NCBI RefSeq assembly: GCF_947179165.1
Contig: NC_077242.1
Location: 40,122,097 to 40,186,096, forward strand
Direction of reading: 5' to 3'
DNA length: 64,000 nucleotides
From: Solanum dulcamara
Taxonomy: Eukaryota; Streptophyta; Magnoliopsida; Solanales; Solanaceae
Shown: in pieces, positions 1 through 11,399 of the stretch
How the letters are laid out: every line of letters begins with the position of its first letter
Numbering within the stretch: the stretch's first letter is position 1
Program-made: the position numbers and the translations under genes
Notes under the pieces: model-generated
The model's database searches: none
The model's input: the letters and a program-made list of their open reading frames with translations, nothing else
What the model was told of the DNA's origin: nothing

Positions 1-49
1 TAGTTGGTTTGGGTTCACCCAACCCAAGCTATTTAAAAAAGGCATAGGG

Positions 50-1966
50 AATCAAATTAATGCCTGCACCTAGATCATAAAGTGCCTTAGCGAATTTTTA
101 TAACCCTATAGTGCATGGAATTGTTAATGCCTCTTTATCATTCCTTTTCACCACAATATTGCATAACATAATTGCACTACAACTATGAGACGATTCAATA
201 GTTTCAAATTCTATATTACATTTTTTATCACAAGCTCCTTCATAAACTTGGCATACCTAGGCATCTCCAATAATGCTTTAATCAAAGGAAAATTTGTGGA
301 AAGAGTCTTAAAAATTGAGAGGGACTTTCGAAACTTGATATCTTCATCTTTCTTTTTTGAACGTTAAGGGAAAAGAGGTTTTACTTTGGGAAGTGGCTTT
401 GTGGAAACCACAGGTGGGACAACACCCGCATTGGACTTTGGAAACACACTGGAATCAATCTTCGTCGGTGCATCTATCATTTCATCGGATTGATCATTAT
501 TGAGTTCTTTGGCTAGCTCATCACTTTCGAATTTCTTAGTCTTCCCTTTGGTTGAACTTGTTGGTACATTAGTGGCACTTTATCACCAAAAAACGTTTCC
601 ACTTTTGTCAAACTAGCCATGCATTGTACATTTTCATTCATATGATTAGCAATTGTATCAGTTGGGAGACCTCCCTTTGGCCTTGGGTTAAGATGAGCTG
701 ATATCTCACTCATTTGAGCTTCTAATTGCTTAACTGACACCAAATGTGAGGTGACTATTTGATTTAAAGAAGAGAAATCATATTTCATCTACTTCAACAC
801 CTTATCTTATCCCTAGACTTTGTTCAAAATTCTATCAAGAATAACCTCCATATAAAAAACTTTCTGGATCAGCACTCTCCTCTTTAGGCTGTTGATAAGG
901 AGGAACATATCTATCATGATCACCATGACCGTCCCTCTGACAATTCTCTATATCATGTCAATCGCTATCTCTCAAATCACTTTTACACTCTTTGTTCAAA
1001 CCTTGGTTCCTACATGGCCTTGGATAGGTCGGTTGAGAATCCCTTGACTGATTTTCTAGGAATTACACCTCCTCATTGTACATAACATCAAACTTAATGA
1101 CTTCAGGGTTTACTCCAGCATTCTCATTAACTGCATTAATCTCTTTATAACCTTCCCTCATAACATGTTGGGAGAGAAAATCTCGTTGGGTCATTATGTT
1201 TTCCATGTTATCATCCTTTGCATGGTCTTTCTTAAGTTGTTCTTTGGTCATCCAAACATGAGGAGGAGATACATGATCCTCTCAGGTGTGCCAAGAACGA
1301 TTAATCTTTGTCATCTCAAAAACCAAAGATGAGGCAATGGAAAAAGTTTTGCACATAAGGCCACCCCTAATAACTAGATCCGCTACTCCTTTGTTTACCT
1401 TATCAAGAAAACAATAGAAATATTGTAGTAGCACATTATCAGGAACCCCATATGTTGGGCATTGCATCAGTAACTTCTAAAACCTAAGCCAAGTTTTATG
1501 TAGCAGCTCCCCATCAATACTTTTGAAGTTTTGAATATTTTCTCTTAGTTTCAACATCTTAAATGGTGGGAAAAATCTCTCATAGAATGCTGTAGCAAGT
1601 TCACCCCATGAGTTAATCAAATCCTGTGGTAGTTCCACTAGCCATTTGGTTACTTCCTCCGTAAGAGAGAAAGGGAACAACCATAATCGGACAGACAGAC
1701 TCCTGTGAGATATTTTTGAATAAAAAAGGGTTGCATACATCTATAAAATCACGTATATGATCTTGAGGATTATCATGATCTAGGCCTCCAAAGAACCCCT
1801 TCATTTGCAATCACTGCAATATAGTACTGCTGACATAAAAGATAGCATTACGCAATGTAAGAGGTAACCTTATAGCTTCTACACTACCCATTTGATCAAC
1901 ATTCACATCGTGCAAATTTCCAATATCATCATTTATGCCTCCATAATTACTTCTATTAACACTCAT
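50..1966 (-). pseudogene. gag remnant of Athila/Tat-like element (left copy)
   Basis: Gag forms the nucleocapsid shell in which retrotransposon RNA is packaged. The likely start is the ATG at 1966 (minus), just after a leader equivalent to that of the right copy. Reading down-coordinate in several frames, one meets the N-terminal NLHDVNVDQ segment (about 1920-1890), a Retrotrans_gag-like core with FPFSLTEEVTKWLVELP and FFPPFKMLKLRENIQNF (about 1740-1480), a VPDNVLLQYFY segment (about 1450), a MTKEQLKKDHAKDDNM segment (1251-1200), and a late gag segment with ISAHLNPRPKGGLP (about 700-660). At least four frameshifts separate these blocks. This copy keeps the central gag core that the right copy has lost. 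No zinc knuckle was recognised. Confidence 0.8.
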
Positions 1967-2070
1967 TTCTTCACCTATCAAAGAAAAAAAACAAACAAAC
2001 GATAGTAAAGGAGTCCTATTACAAATAACTAGATCACAAACCACTTCACTAAAAGAAATCTAATCATTGT

Positions 2071-2088
2071 TCCCTAGCAACAACGTAA
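2071..2088 (-). promoter_or_regulatory. Degenerate primer-binding site, tRNA-Asp type
   Basis: On the minus strand the bases read ttacgttgttgctaggga. This matches about 12 of 18 positions of the plant tRNA-Asp 3' end complement (TGGCGCCGTTGCCGGGGA). It sits four bases after the inferred LTR end at 2093, the same spacing as in element C and the right-hand copy. The differences are mostly C-to-T or G-to-A, consistent with decay of methylated DNA. Confidence 0.6.
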
Positions 2089-2092
2089 TTTT

Positions 2093-2120
2093 TAATAATG
2101 ATCAAACTACACTTCTTATG
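2093..2120 (-). repeat. LTR terminus of left Athila/Tat-like element, split by chromovirus A
   Basis: These 28 bases are the end of the minus-strand LTR next to the primer site. They match the right copy just before 55257 (aagaagtgtagttt). Chromovirus A begins at 2121, and the LTR resumes at 9758 with bases that read gaatcgtaa on the minus strand. Joining the two sides restores gaatcgtaagaagtgtag, exactly as in the right copy at about 55226-55243. Confidence 0.8.
2116..2120. repeat. Target-site duplication of chromovirus A (left)
   Basis: The five bases ttatg immediately precede the A 5' LTR start (TGTTATATCCC). The right-hand partner is ttacg at 9758-9762. The single difference is one C/T transition, and the uninterrupted homologous site in the right-hand Athila-like LTR carries only one copy. 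Confidence 0.75.
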
Positions 2121-4503
2121 TGTTATATCCCATAAATATGGAAGGTCCTAAACCAAGGAACAAAGGATGAATTTTTGGAAAATATAGAAAACTGGCTCCA
2201 AAAGCTGTCCACAGAAGCCTTTATGGACCATGGTAAGCACTACAGACCGTAGTAGAGATTTAGAGGCTCAGTCTGCAGAGGATGAACCACGATAGACGAC
2301 CATGGAACATGCTAAGCACCATAGGACTTGAATCCCTCCATGGTGAGCCCTTTCCAAGACCCTTAGAAATTTTCCAAAGGAAGGGTTCATGGATGACTAC
2401 CACGGACCGTTATGAGTTTCACGGGTCAAGGTGTCTATGAAAATATTCAGAGACTACCCTGCAAGTCCTTTTTCCGAATTTATGTAAGTTATTTCTCGCG
2501 GAACCCCACCACAGAACATGGTTAGCACCACAGACCGTGAAGGGTCCCCATATAGTCTCTTTCGACCATATATTTAAAGAGGCATTCTAGTCTTTTCCTA
2601 TGTTTTAAAACAAAATAGTGTCGTTTTGAGGAATAAATTCTCTTATATAAAGACCCTAAACCTTCCATGACCTCATTCTTCACCCTTAGACTTAAAGCTC
2701 TCAAATTATCTCATCCCAAACTCTCTCAAGAGCCTCAAGGCAAGTCCAGGGTTTCCAAATTCAAGGAATTTAAGAATCTTTTCTTCCTCAAGTGTTATTA
2801 GGGATTTTTTTCCCTTAAGGTATGTGGGTTTTCATCCATGGGCCATTACACCTATGGATCCCAAATATTTTCTCAAACTAGCTTTTCAATTCAAATTGAT
2901 GAAATCTTATGGGCTTTTATATGATGACTATAAATGCATAGATTATGATATATTTGAAGTTTCCTTACACATATTGATGAATATTGACTCTTTATTTTAT
3001 GAAGTTATTATGTTATTAAAGTGCCTATATGAAGGCTTGAAAGAATTTTTAAGACATATATGGTGGGTTGTTTTGTGAATATGAATTTTATGCATTTCCA
3101 TTACCCCCATGCATGAAAGAATTCTTTAAAGGTATTAAAAGGTTTTTATGAAATGAACCCACCTAATTTCTTAGATAAAATAAAGTTGAAATAAAGTTCG
3201 ACTCCAAATGAATGTTATGAAGTAAATGCTTATGAAAGGGAGTCTTTATTAAATGAATGATTGCTGAAAGGGATTCTTAGCAAAGTAAGATTTTAATGTG
3301 AAAGGACAATTCTCGCATTGAATCAAATAAAAGGTTTTAATAAGCTATTTCACTGATTGATGTTTTAATGTTAAAAGTTATATAATGCTTATTTTATATG
3401 AATGTATAAATATTTATTCCCTGAAATTTGACCTAGCCCCGAATGTATAATGTAGATAGGGACTAGGCAGAAGGGGTTTCTTAAGTAAAGTGTCATGTTG
3501 TATTAACTATGTGCCACCATAGGAGCCCTTGTTGGCTTGGCATTTGTAGCCATCAAATGTTAAAGTTAAAGTTAAAGAATGTAATTTAAAGTTTGTCGAA
3601 GTTATACTTGACAAGTAGTCTCCCCGTGCCAATGTAGGAAGATATGTTAGATTTCATGTAATAGCTCGCATGGTCTTAAATATCGGTTATGGTCACTTCC
3701 CCATAAAATAAATGTTTTAATATTTCATATGATGAATTCCTCATTTATGCATTCTCTTATGCACATTGCTTACATATGTCTCTCTCTTACGTTCTTCATT
3801 TCATATCATACTAACATACTTAGTACATTAAAAGTACTAATGCATACTTTTGCCTACATGATATTACCATGTAGGGACCAACGTCCCTCCATAATCTCCT
3901 CCCTATGGCTAAGTTGAGAATTGAAGCTACCACTTTGGTGAGTTCCCTTATTCCGTGAATGACACTCCTATCTTATCTAGGTTGTTATGTTTAGACATTT
4001 AAATTAAGTTTGGTATTTTTGACTTAATCTTGATGGTGATCTAGGGATATGTCTTATTCCCCGTTAAGTTTTAATGTAGAAGGTATTTTTCTTCATACCA
4101 CACTCTCCTCCCCGAAGCTAGATTGTTCATTGAAGGCTACTACTAGTGGTGAGTTCTCATGTTTCGGGAACAACACTCTTATTCCTTCTAGTTTATTATG
4201 ATGTTTAGACTTTTGAGTTATATTCGGTATCTTTTGACTAAATTTTGATGGTGATCTAGGGACATGTCTTAGTCCCTACCAAGTTCTAATATAGAAGGTA
4301 TTGTTGGACATAGTAAAAGATGTTATGTTGTCTTTGACTCTTATTATTATGAATCCCCTTACTCTCTATATCCCTTATGTTTCCGCATTATTTATTTGTC
4401 ATTACCAATGAACTGATTAATGAATGCTAAGAGGTTTCAGTGTGGTACCTTCGGGTATCTCATTCACTGTGTCACATCTAGGTCCTAGGTTTAGGTCGTG
4501 ACA
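2121..4503 (+). repeat. 5' LTR of chromovirus A
   Basis: The LTR starts TGTTATATCCC and ends gtcgtgaca, about 2.38 kb. It matches the 3' LTR at 8162-9757 from about 2697 onward. Its first 500 bp hold several imperfect inverted repeats built on ccacgg/ccgtgg-like words. A possible TATA region (atatatttaaa, about 2568-2578) precedes the leader. A segment of about 210 bp near 3880-4097 is followed by a diverged second copy at about 4098-4310, where the 3' LTR has only one copy. An 84-codon open stretch at 2824-3078 shows no recognisable product. Confidence 0.85.
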
Positions 4504-4507
4504 AACT

Positions 4508-4519
4508 TGGTATTAGAGC
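4508..4519 (+). promoter_or_regulatory. Primer-binding site, initiator-Met type
   Basis: The bases tggtattagagc differ from the standard plant initiator-Met primer site (TGGTATCAGAGC) by one C-to-T change. They start four bases after the LTR end at 4503. Confidence 0.85.
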
Positions 4520-4716
4520 ACAAGGTTCTAAAATGGTCCTCATAGTCCAATATACCGCATCAAATAGGGTCTTATTCATGGTTGTGAAGCACACCACAAC
4601 GATGAATAGGAGACTATAGGACATTTAGAAAAGTTTTTACTTCTTTTAATTTATGTAGTGCCCTAGAGTGTCGTAAGTTTTCCTCAACTAATGATCATTT
4701 TTATTTTCTATAGATA

Positions 4717-5865
4717 ATGTCTCATGGAAGAGCACCTTCAAGAGCAATATTTGACAATGATAACCAAGCTCCTTCGGTTCAAGATGCCCCACATTATGAT
4801 AAAGGGGTAACTCATGCCGAGTTTTGCAACAATGTCTTATTATTGGCTCAAGTCGTATCCCACCAAGGGCATCAAGGTGTCCCTACTCCTCAAGTGCAAA
4901 ATCTGGCCTCTCAGATTTAGGATTTTAAAAGGATGAATCCACCCGCATTTGATAGTTCTAAGCTAGGCGAGGACCCTATGGATTTTATCGATGAGGTGTA
5001 CCAAATTGTGGCTATCATGGGTGTATCACCGGATGAAAAGGTTGAACTAGTGGCTTACTAACTAAAACGCATGGCTCGAGTATAGTATGATCAATAAATT
5101 GTTGAGAGGAATAAAAAAATAGACTAATAGAATAGGAAGAGTTCAAAAGTGCCTTCCTAGACCATTTCTTCCCATTGGAGCTTAAGGAGGCCAAATTCTA
5201 AGAGTTCATCAACCTACGTCAAGGGAGTATAAGTGTGATGGAGTATGCCCTTAAATTCACAAAACTGTCCTAGTATGCTACTTTTTGGTCTCCGACCCCC
5301 GAGCAAGGATGAGTAAGTTTATTTCCAATATCTCAAGCTTGGTGTCAAGGAGTGAAAAATAGTCATATTTGTCAAGGAGATGGAAATCTCCCGATTAATG
5401 ACTTATGCAGAACAAATCGAAGACAAAAAGTTGAGTAAGAGTTCTAGAAGGTTCATGAAACTAGAGTAGATGGTGGAGGGTCCAACCTGCAAAGGTTCGG
5501 TTATGGTAGCAATAGCAAGGGTCAATATGGGCTACGGTTTATGGGAGAGTGTTCCACTAATAATTCTCCTCTCGAGTTCAACAAGGATAATGTTCCTAAT
5601 CAACTGGTCCCAAGAGATAATGTTGGTGCCCTAGCTTTTCCCCCATGTAAGAGGTGTGGGAGGACCCTTAAGGAGGAGTGCTTGGCTAGCTCAAATGCGT
5701 GCTTCAAATGTGTCAAAATGGGTCACCATGCTAAGGATTGTAGAGATGGTGGTGGTAATAGGACTCAAGACCAAGTTGCTCATGGCCAACAAGCTTAAGG
5801 AGGTGGCCAACTCACCAACTATTTTTATGGCTTGCACTGAAGGCAAAAGGTTGAGGAACCACTAA
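4717..5865 (+). pseudogene. gag remnant of chromovirus A
   Basis: This is capsid/nucleocapsid gag, starting at the ATG at 4717. The N-terminal 67 codons are open to a stop near 4918. The gag core continues in other frames with EEFKSAFLDHFF-like sequence at about 5125-5170. A nucleocapsid zinc knuckle of the form CX2CX4HX4C is intact at 5700-5741 (CFKCVKMGHHAKDC) and lies in the 85-codon stretch 5541-5798. A preceding CX2C...C motif has lost its histidine. Several stops, including one of the CAG/TGG-to-TAG kind, interrupt the core. The region aligns along its length with element E gag at 43411-44090. Confidence 0.85.
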
Positions 5866-5869
5866 ACGT

Positions 5870-8160
5870 TGTTACTAGTATTTTAAGGATCTAATTTAGA
5901 TGTATATGTATTATTCTACCCAAGTGCAAACTTTTCTGTTTTTACTCCATTTTTAGCTAATACGTTTGATTTATTGTCCTAAATCTTAGTAGATCCTTAT
6001 TTGTTGTCTACCCTTGTGGGTGAGTTAGTTGTGTCTAGAAAGGTCTATAGGGGTTGTCCTGTGTCCATCTTGCATAAAGTCGTTCCTTCTGATCTTATAG
6101 AGCTTTACATGGTAGATTTTGATGTTATCCTTAGGATGGATTGTTACATACATCTTATGATTCCATAGATTGTAGGACTCATCGAGTCAAGTTTTTATTC
6201 CTAAATGAGTCTGTTCTTGAATATGAGAGGATTCGGTGGAGAAGGGTAGATTCATTTTTTCTCTTAAGGTCCAAAAGTTGATTGCTAAGGGTTGTATTTA
6301 CTACATAGCGAGGGTTCGGGATGTCGACTCCGAAAGTCCTCCTCTTGAGTCTATCCTTGTAGTCAATGATTTTCCTGATGTCTTTCCTAATGACCTTCCA
6401 GGTGTCTATCCTAAAAGAAAAGTGGATTTTGGTATCGATCTCCTCCCCGATGCCCAACCTATCTTTATTCCTCCTTACCGAATGACACTAGCAGAATTGA
6501 AAGAGTTGAATGAACAATTGAAGGACTTTCTAGAAAAAGGGTTCATAAGGCTAAGTATTTTTCCATAAGGTGCTCATCTGCTATTTGTAAGAAATAAGGA
6601 TGGAGTCACTTCGAATGTGGTTAAACTATCGGCACTTGAATAAGGTAACTATTAAGAACAAGTATCCACTTTCTAGGATAGGTGACTTGTTTGATCAAGT
6701 GCAAGGGGTAAGTCACCTCTCCAAGATTGATCTTTATTCCGGCTATCAATAACTAAGTGTGAGGGAGTGTGACGTACAAATGACAATATTCTGGATAAGG
6801 TATGGTTACTTCAACTTTATGGTAATGAGCTTTGGGTTGACGAATGATCCGGTGGTGTGCATGGACCTAATGAATAGGGTGTTCAAAACCTACCTTGATA
6901 CCTTTGTTGTGGTGTTCATTGGTGATGTTTTGATCTACTCTCGGAGTGAGGAAGAACATAAGGAGAATTTGAGGGTTGTCCTCCAAACGTTGAGGGATAG
7001 GCAATTGTTTGCAAAATTTAGCAAGTGTGAGTTTTGGTTGAAGGAAGTGGGATTTCTGGGTCACATAGTGTCCAACGAGGGTATTAAGGTTGATCCTAAG
7101 AAAATGTAGTCGGTCAATAATTGGCCTAAACCATTATCTTCTTCGGACATTAGGAGCTTCTTGGGTCTAGCCAGTTACTATAGAAGATTTATCGAAGGGT
7201 TTTCTTCCATCTCTTCTCCTATAACAAAGTTGACATAAAAGAAGGAAAAAACATATGTATGGATGAGTGTGAAAGGAGTTTCCAAAATTTGAAAGATCGG
7301 CTTACCTTCGCTCCTATGTTGACTCTACTGGAAGGATTAGAAGGGTTTTCGATTTATTATGATGCTTTGAAGAGTGGTTTGGGTTGTGTCTTCATGCAAA
7401 ATGGTAAGGTCATAGCCTATGCTTCTAAGCAATTGAAAGTGTATGAGCGTAACTACTCTACCTATGATCTTGAGTTGGCAGCCGTTGTTTTTGCCTTGAA
7501 AATTTTTGGGCACTACCTCTATGGGGTACATGTAGATGTGTATACTGATCATAAAAGCCTTCAATATGTGTTCACCAAAAAGGACCTCAATCTAAGACAA
7601 AGAAGATAGCTAGAATTCCTCAAGGACTATGACATGAGTGTGCATTATCATCCGTTAAAGCCAATGTTGTTGTCGATGCACTTAGTAAAGTATCTATGGG
7701 GAGTGTGGACCATGTTGATAAAGGAAAGAGAGAGTTGGTGAAACATGTTCACCGGTTGGCTAGACTAGGGGTGAAGTTGTGCGGTATCGTGATGGTGGTA
7801 TAGTTGTCCAAAATAGGTCCGAATCATCCTTAGTGGTGGATGTTAAATTAAAATAAGACCTTGAACTGACACTTGTCGAGTTAAAGAAGTTGGTAAAGGA
7901 AAAAAAGGTAGAGGTCTGTTCATAAAAGAGAGATGGGGTGCTATATTACCAAGGTCGATTATGTGTTCCGAACGAGGATGGCCTAAGAATTTTGATCTTG
8001 ATGAAGAAACATAATTCTACATACTCTATTCACCCCGGTTTAACAAAAATGTATCGAGACTTGAAAGATTTTTATTGGTGGGGTGTCATGAAGAAGGGCA
8101 TAGCAAGGTTTGTGTCCGAATGTCCTAATTGTCAACAAGTGAAGGTAGAACACCAAAGGC
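5870..8160 (+). pseudogene. pol remnant of chromovirus A (PR-RT-RNase H-IN N-terminus)
   Basis: Pol encodes protease, reverse transcriptase, RNase H and integrase. The protease (about 5870-6180) is unreadable in one frame. The RT N-terminus lies at 6236-6568 and the palm at 6590-7190, including a [19 protein letters not shown] stretch. In the active-site box the first catalytic Asp is replaced by Gly (FIGDVLIYS, codons 6921-6926). RNase H is at 7259-7609 ([20 protein letters not shown]), followed by a tether to 7937. An integrase HHCC zinc finger is at 7938-8150 (SIHPGLTKMYRDLKDFYWW, then CPNCQQVK). Coding homology stops at about 8160, where LTR sequence begins. At least five frameshifts or stops are present. 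Confidence 0.85.
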
Positions 8161-8161
8161 T

Positions 8162-9757
8162 GTGCTCTCAAATTCTATCTTCCCAAACTCTCTCAAGAGC
8201 CTCAAGGCAAGGCTAGGTTTTCCAAATTCAAGGCATTCAAGTCTTCTTTCTTCCTCATGTGTTCTTAGGGATTTTTTTCCCTCAAGGTATGTGGGTTTTC
8301 ATCCATGGTTCCTTCCACCCATGGAGCCCAAATATTTTTTTGAATTAGCTTTACAATTCAAAATGATGAAATCTTATGGAATTTTATATGATGACTAAAA
8401 ATGTATAGATTATGATATATTTGAAGTTTCCTTACATATATTGATGTATATTGACTCTTGATTTCATGAGGTTATGATGTTATTAAAGTGCTTATATGAA
8501 TCCTTGAAAGAAGTTTTAAGACATATATGGTGGGTTGTTTTAATAATTTGTATTTTATGCATTTCCATTACTCTCACGCATGCCAGAATTCTTTAAAGGT
8601 ATTGAAAGTTTTTTTATGAAATGAACCCACCTAGTTTCTTATAATAAAGAAAAGTTGAAATGATGTTTGACTCCAAATGAATGTTGCGAAGTAAATTCTT
8701 ATGAAAGGGAGTCTTTATGAAAGGAATGATTGATAAAAGGGCTTCTTAGACAAAGTAAGGTTTCAATGTGAAAGGACAATTCTCACATTGCATCAAATGA
8801 AAGGTTTTTATAAGCTATTCCACCGAATGTTGTTTTAATGTTAAAAGTTATATAATGCTTATGTTATATGAATGTATAAATGTTTATTCCGTAGGATTTG
8901 ACCTAGCACCGAATATAGCATGTGGATGGGGACTCGACCAAGGGGCTCTTAAGTAAAGTCTCATGTTGTATTAACTATGTTCCACCATAGGATCCCTCAT
9001 CGGCTAGACCTTTGTAGCCATCAAATGTGAAAGTTAAAGATAAAGAATGTTTAAAGTTTATCGGAGTTCTACCTGGCAAGTAGTATCCCCGTGCCAACAT
9101 AGGGGGATATGTTGGATTCCATGTAATAGCTCACATGGTCTTAAATGTTAGTTATGGTCACTTTCTAACAAAATGAATGTTTTAAGGTTTCATGATGAAT
9201 TCCTCACGTTGGCATTCACTTATGTATATTGCTTACACATGTATCTTTATTATGGTCTTCATTTTATAGCATACTCACATAATTAGTACATTCAAAGTAC
9301 TAACACATATTTTTGCCTATATGATATCACCATCTAGGGATCGGTATCATTTTACACTCTCTTCATCGTGGCTAGATTATTCGTTGAAGGCTACTACTAG
9401 TGGTGATTTCCCATGTTCTGGGAACAACACTCTTATTCCTTATAATTTATTATGATGTTTAGACATTTTAGTTATCTCCAGTATCTTTTGACTGAATTTT
9501 GAGGGTGAGCTAGGGATATGTCTTAGCCCCCGCCAAGTCCTAATGTAGAAGGTATTGTTGGATATAGTAAAGGATGTTATGTTATCTTTGAATCTTATTA
9601 ATGTGAATCCCCTTAGTACCTATTTCCCTTATGTTTCCATTTGATTTGTTTATCATTACCAATGAAATGCTCAATAAATGCTAAGAGGCTTGGGTGAGGT
9701 ACCTCCAAGTGTCTCATTCGTAATTTCACATATAGGTCCTAGGCTTGGGCCGTGATA
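8162..9757 (+). repeat. 3' LTR of chromovirus A, 5'-truncated
   Basis: From tctcaaattctatcttccc onward this tracks the 5' LTR from about 2697 to its end. It finishes cgtgata at 9757, where the 5' LTR has gtgaca. The first ~575 bp of LTR are missing because of the internal deletion. It carries one copy of the ~210-bp segment that is duplicated in the 5' LTR. Confidence 0.85.
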
Positions 9758-9762
9758 TTACG
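9758..9762. repeat. Target-site duplication of chromovirus A (right)
   Basis: The five bases ttacg follow the A 3' LTR and pair with ttatg at 2116-2120. The following bases continue the interrupted minus-strand Athila-like LTR. Confidence 0.75.
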
Positions 9763-11380
9763 ATTCAGAGTGTAGGCAGACATTAGCAATATAAACCCAA
9801 CGTATAAGACCTGGGTTGAATCTCATAAGGAATGATTAGGAATATACTTCAATCCAGAAGTAAGAACGTGTTCTAGACTTTTGTAGCATAAAATCAAGTG
9901 AATAGCAACATAAATTAAGTCTATAAATTTAATTATCAATGTTTGGATATTTAATTAGATTCAAGATCAACACAAGCTGTGCTAATTTGGTTGTAAAAAG
10001 GTAGAAAAGATTTCTAGGGTGGGTGCATAGTCAGTTATAATGTTCAGAAAAGGGTAATTGCAATACTCAAAATCTTTAATTGTCAATGGATAGGTATAGA
10101 CCAATAAATCATATGAAAAGCATATCTCAATCGCTAGTCATTTATCCATGCTAACTCTCTCGAGCCTAGACAAGGGTATTAACACAACTAATCTGATCCT
10201 TAAAAAAACCTCATCTCTCTAGCAAGTTTACAATTAATACGTTCAAATCAACAATCAACGACTATTTGTTAATATAACTACTTCATATCACCCTCTCGGG
10301 ATGAAATGAAGATCTAACATATACATATGTTAGGAACCATAAATCATAAATGAAATATGTCAAATTAACAAAACTCATATCCAATTAATGAATATTGAGA
10401 AGAACACAAAAACCCAGATCCTAAAATAACAAAGTAACAACATAACCACCCCCCTAAAAGAATGAGGTTTAGCTACGCATTGAGAAATTAAAAAGAATTT
10501 GACCAAAGTAATTTTAATCTATTTAATTAAGCAAGTTAATAACTTCAAATAATAATGCCCTAAGACAAAATCTCAAAAACTAAAGCAAAACCCCAAGATA
10601 GCTTCATGGTTCTTGTCTCTGAGTCTTAGCAGTAAAAAAATGTCCCTCATTTTCCTTTGAAAACTCTATTTATACGCGTGAAAAAATTGGCAAAAATGTT
10701 ACTTGGGACCACTTCGGAAAAGATAGTCATGTCCGCCGAAGTGGTCGGCAAATCGTCATTCAGTTCTTTTTCTCGCCTTATAGAGAATTTCTCCTTCAGT
10801 TTATGATCTCCAATTAAGTGAGCTCTATCTCTCTACCCAAAATTTTTGACTAGTTGCCCCTTTCAAGTCTTGTATATTTTCTTCAGGCGCTTTGTTTCAA
10901 TGAAGCTCTAATCTTTTCGGCGAGCTCAGACTAGTTCACCTTACTATTCCGCAAGTTGACAAGATTCTCATCTGCTTGCTTTTCTAATGTTCCTTTGATG
11001 CTTACCTTCAAATGATTTTTTAGGCAAGCCCAACAAAACTCGCCCATATCAACTCGGTGAATCTATGAATTCCATTTTCCCTGCCAAATTGCTTAAGCTA
11101 TTAGACTTGAGTTCTGGTTCAATTGGCAAACTATTGATGTATTTGGTGACTCGTAAATAGCTTTTTGCGAGCTTCGGCTTCCATTTTTTCTTAATTTTGT
11201 CCTATTTTAGGTCTTTTTCTTCTATATTTAGCTCTTGACTGATTCTCAACTTCTTGCATCTACAAATAATCTCTTTATAGTCAGTTTTGGATATAACAAA
11301 GGCAAAGAGGACACTAACTTCTTGCGGTTTGAGCTATAAATGATTCCAAATTCCCAGCTCATCATGAGCATAAGAGGAAG
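9758..11380 (-). repeat. LTR of left Athila/Tat-like element (continuation)
   Basis: Read on the minus strand this follows the right copy's LTR. The blocks at 10590-10660 match the reverse complement of 54345-54430 (dinucleotide-level matches such as gacagctaagacttagagac in the right copy). The block at 11285-11370 matches the reverse complement of about 53620-53700. Similarity fades after about 11380, so roughly 0.6 kb of the LTR start is missing or unrecognisable, apparently lost next to LTR remnant B. I see no gene here. Confidence 0.7.
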
Positions 11381-11399
11381 GTCCATTATACTTTAATCT

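Larger units (their letters stand above)
1..2120 (-). mobile_element. Athila/Tat-like Ty3 retrotransposon, left copy (internal part)
   Basis: Read on the minus strand, this stretch runs LTR end, primer site, leader, gag and the gag-protease linker. It leaves the window just as the protease segment begins: the landmark gggtgaacccaaa reads on the minus strand at about 20 down to 8. The order matches the plus-strand copy at 55258-56830, and the two share the motif aagaagtgtagttt next to the LTR end. The LTR is interrupted at 2120 by chromovirus A and resumes at 9758. The copy is non-functional, with many frameshifts. Assignment to Athila/Tat rests on the tRNA-Asp-like primer site and the gag type; the exact lineage is uncertain. 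Confidence 0.8.
2121..9757 (+). mobile_element. Chromovirus A, deleted Ty3/gypsy retrotransposon
   Basis: The order is 5' LTR (2121-4503), primer site (4508-4519), gag (4717-5865), protease/RT/RNase H/integrase zinc finger (about 5870-8160), then abruptly a 5'-truncated 3' LTR (8162-9757). A deletion has removed the integrase core, the C-terminal domain, the polypurine tract and about 575 bp of the 3' LTR. The element inserted into the LTR of the left Athila-like element with a 5-bp duplication (ttatg/ttacg). All frames are broken. The chromovirus (Tekay/Del-type) assignment rests on similarity to element E, which still has the chromodomain-like end. Confidence 0.85.

Noticed and set aside
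4508..4519. tRNA gene from the tRNA-like words near LTR ends
   Set aside because: Only the 12-18 bases complementary to tRNA 3' ends are present; these are primer-binding sites.
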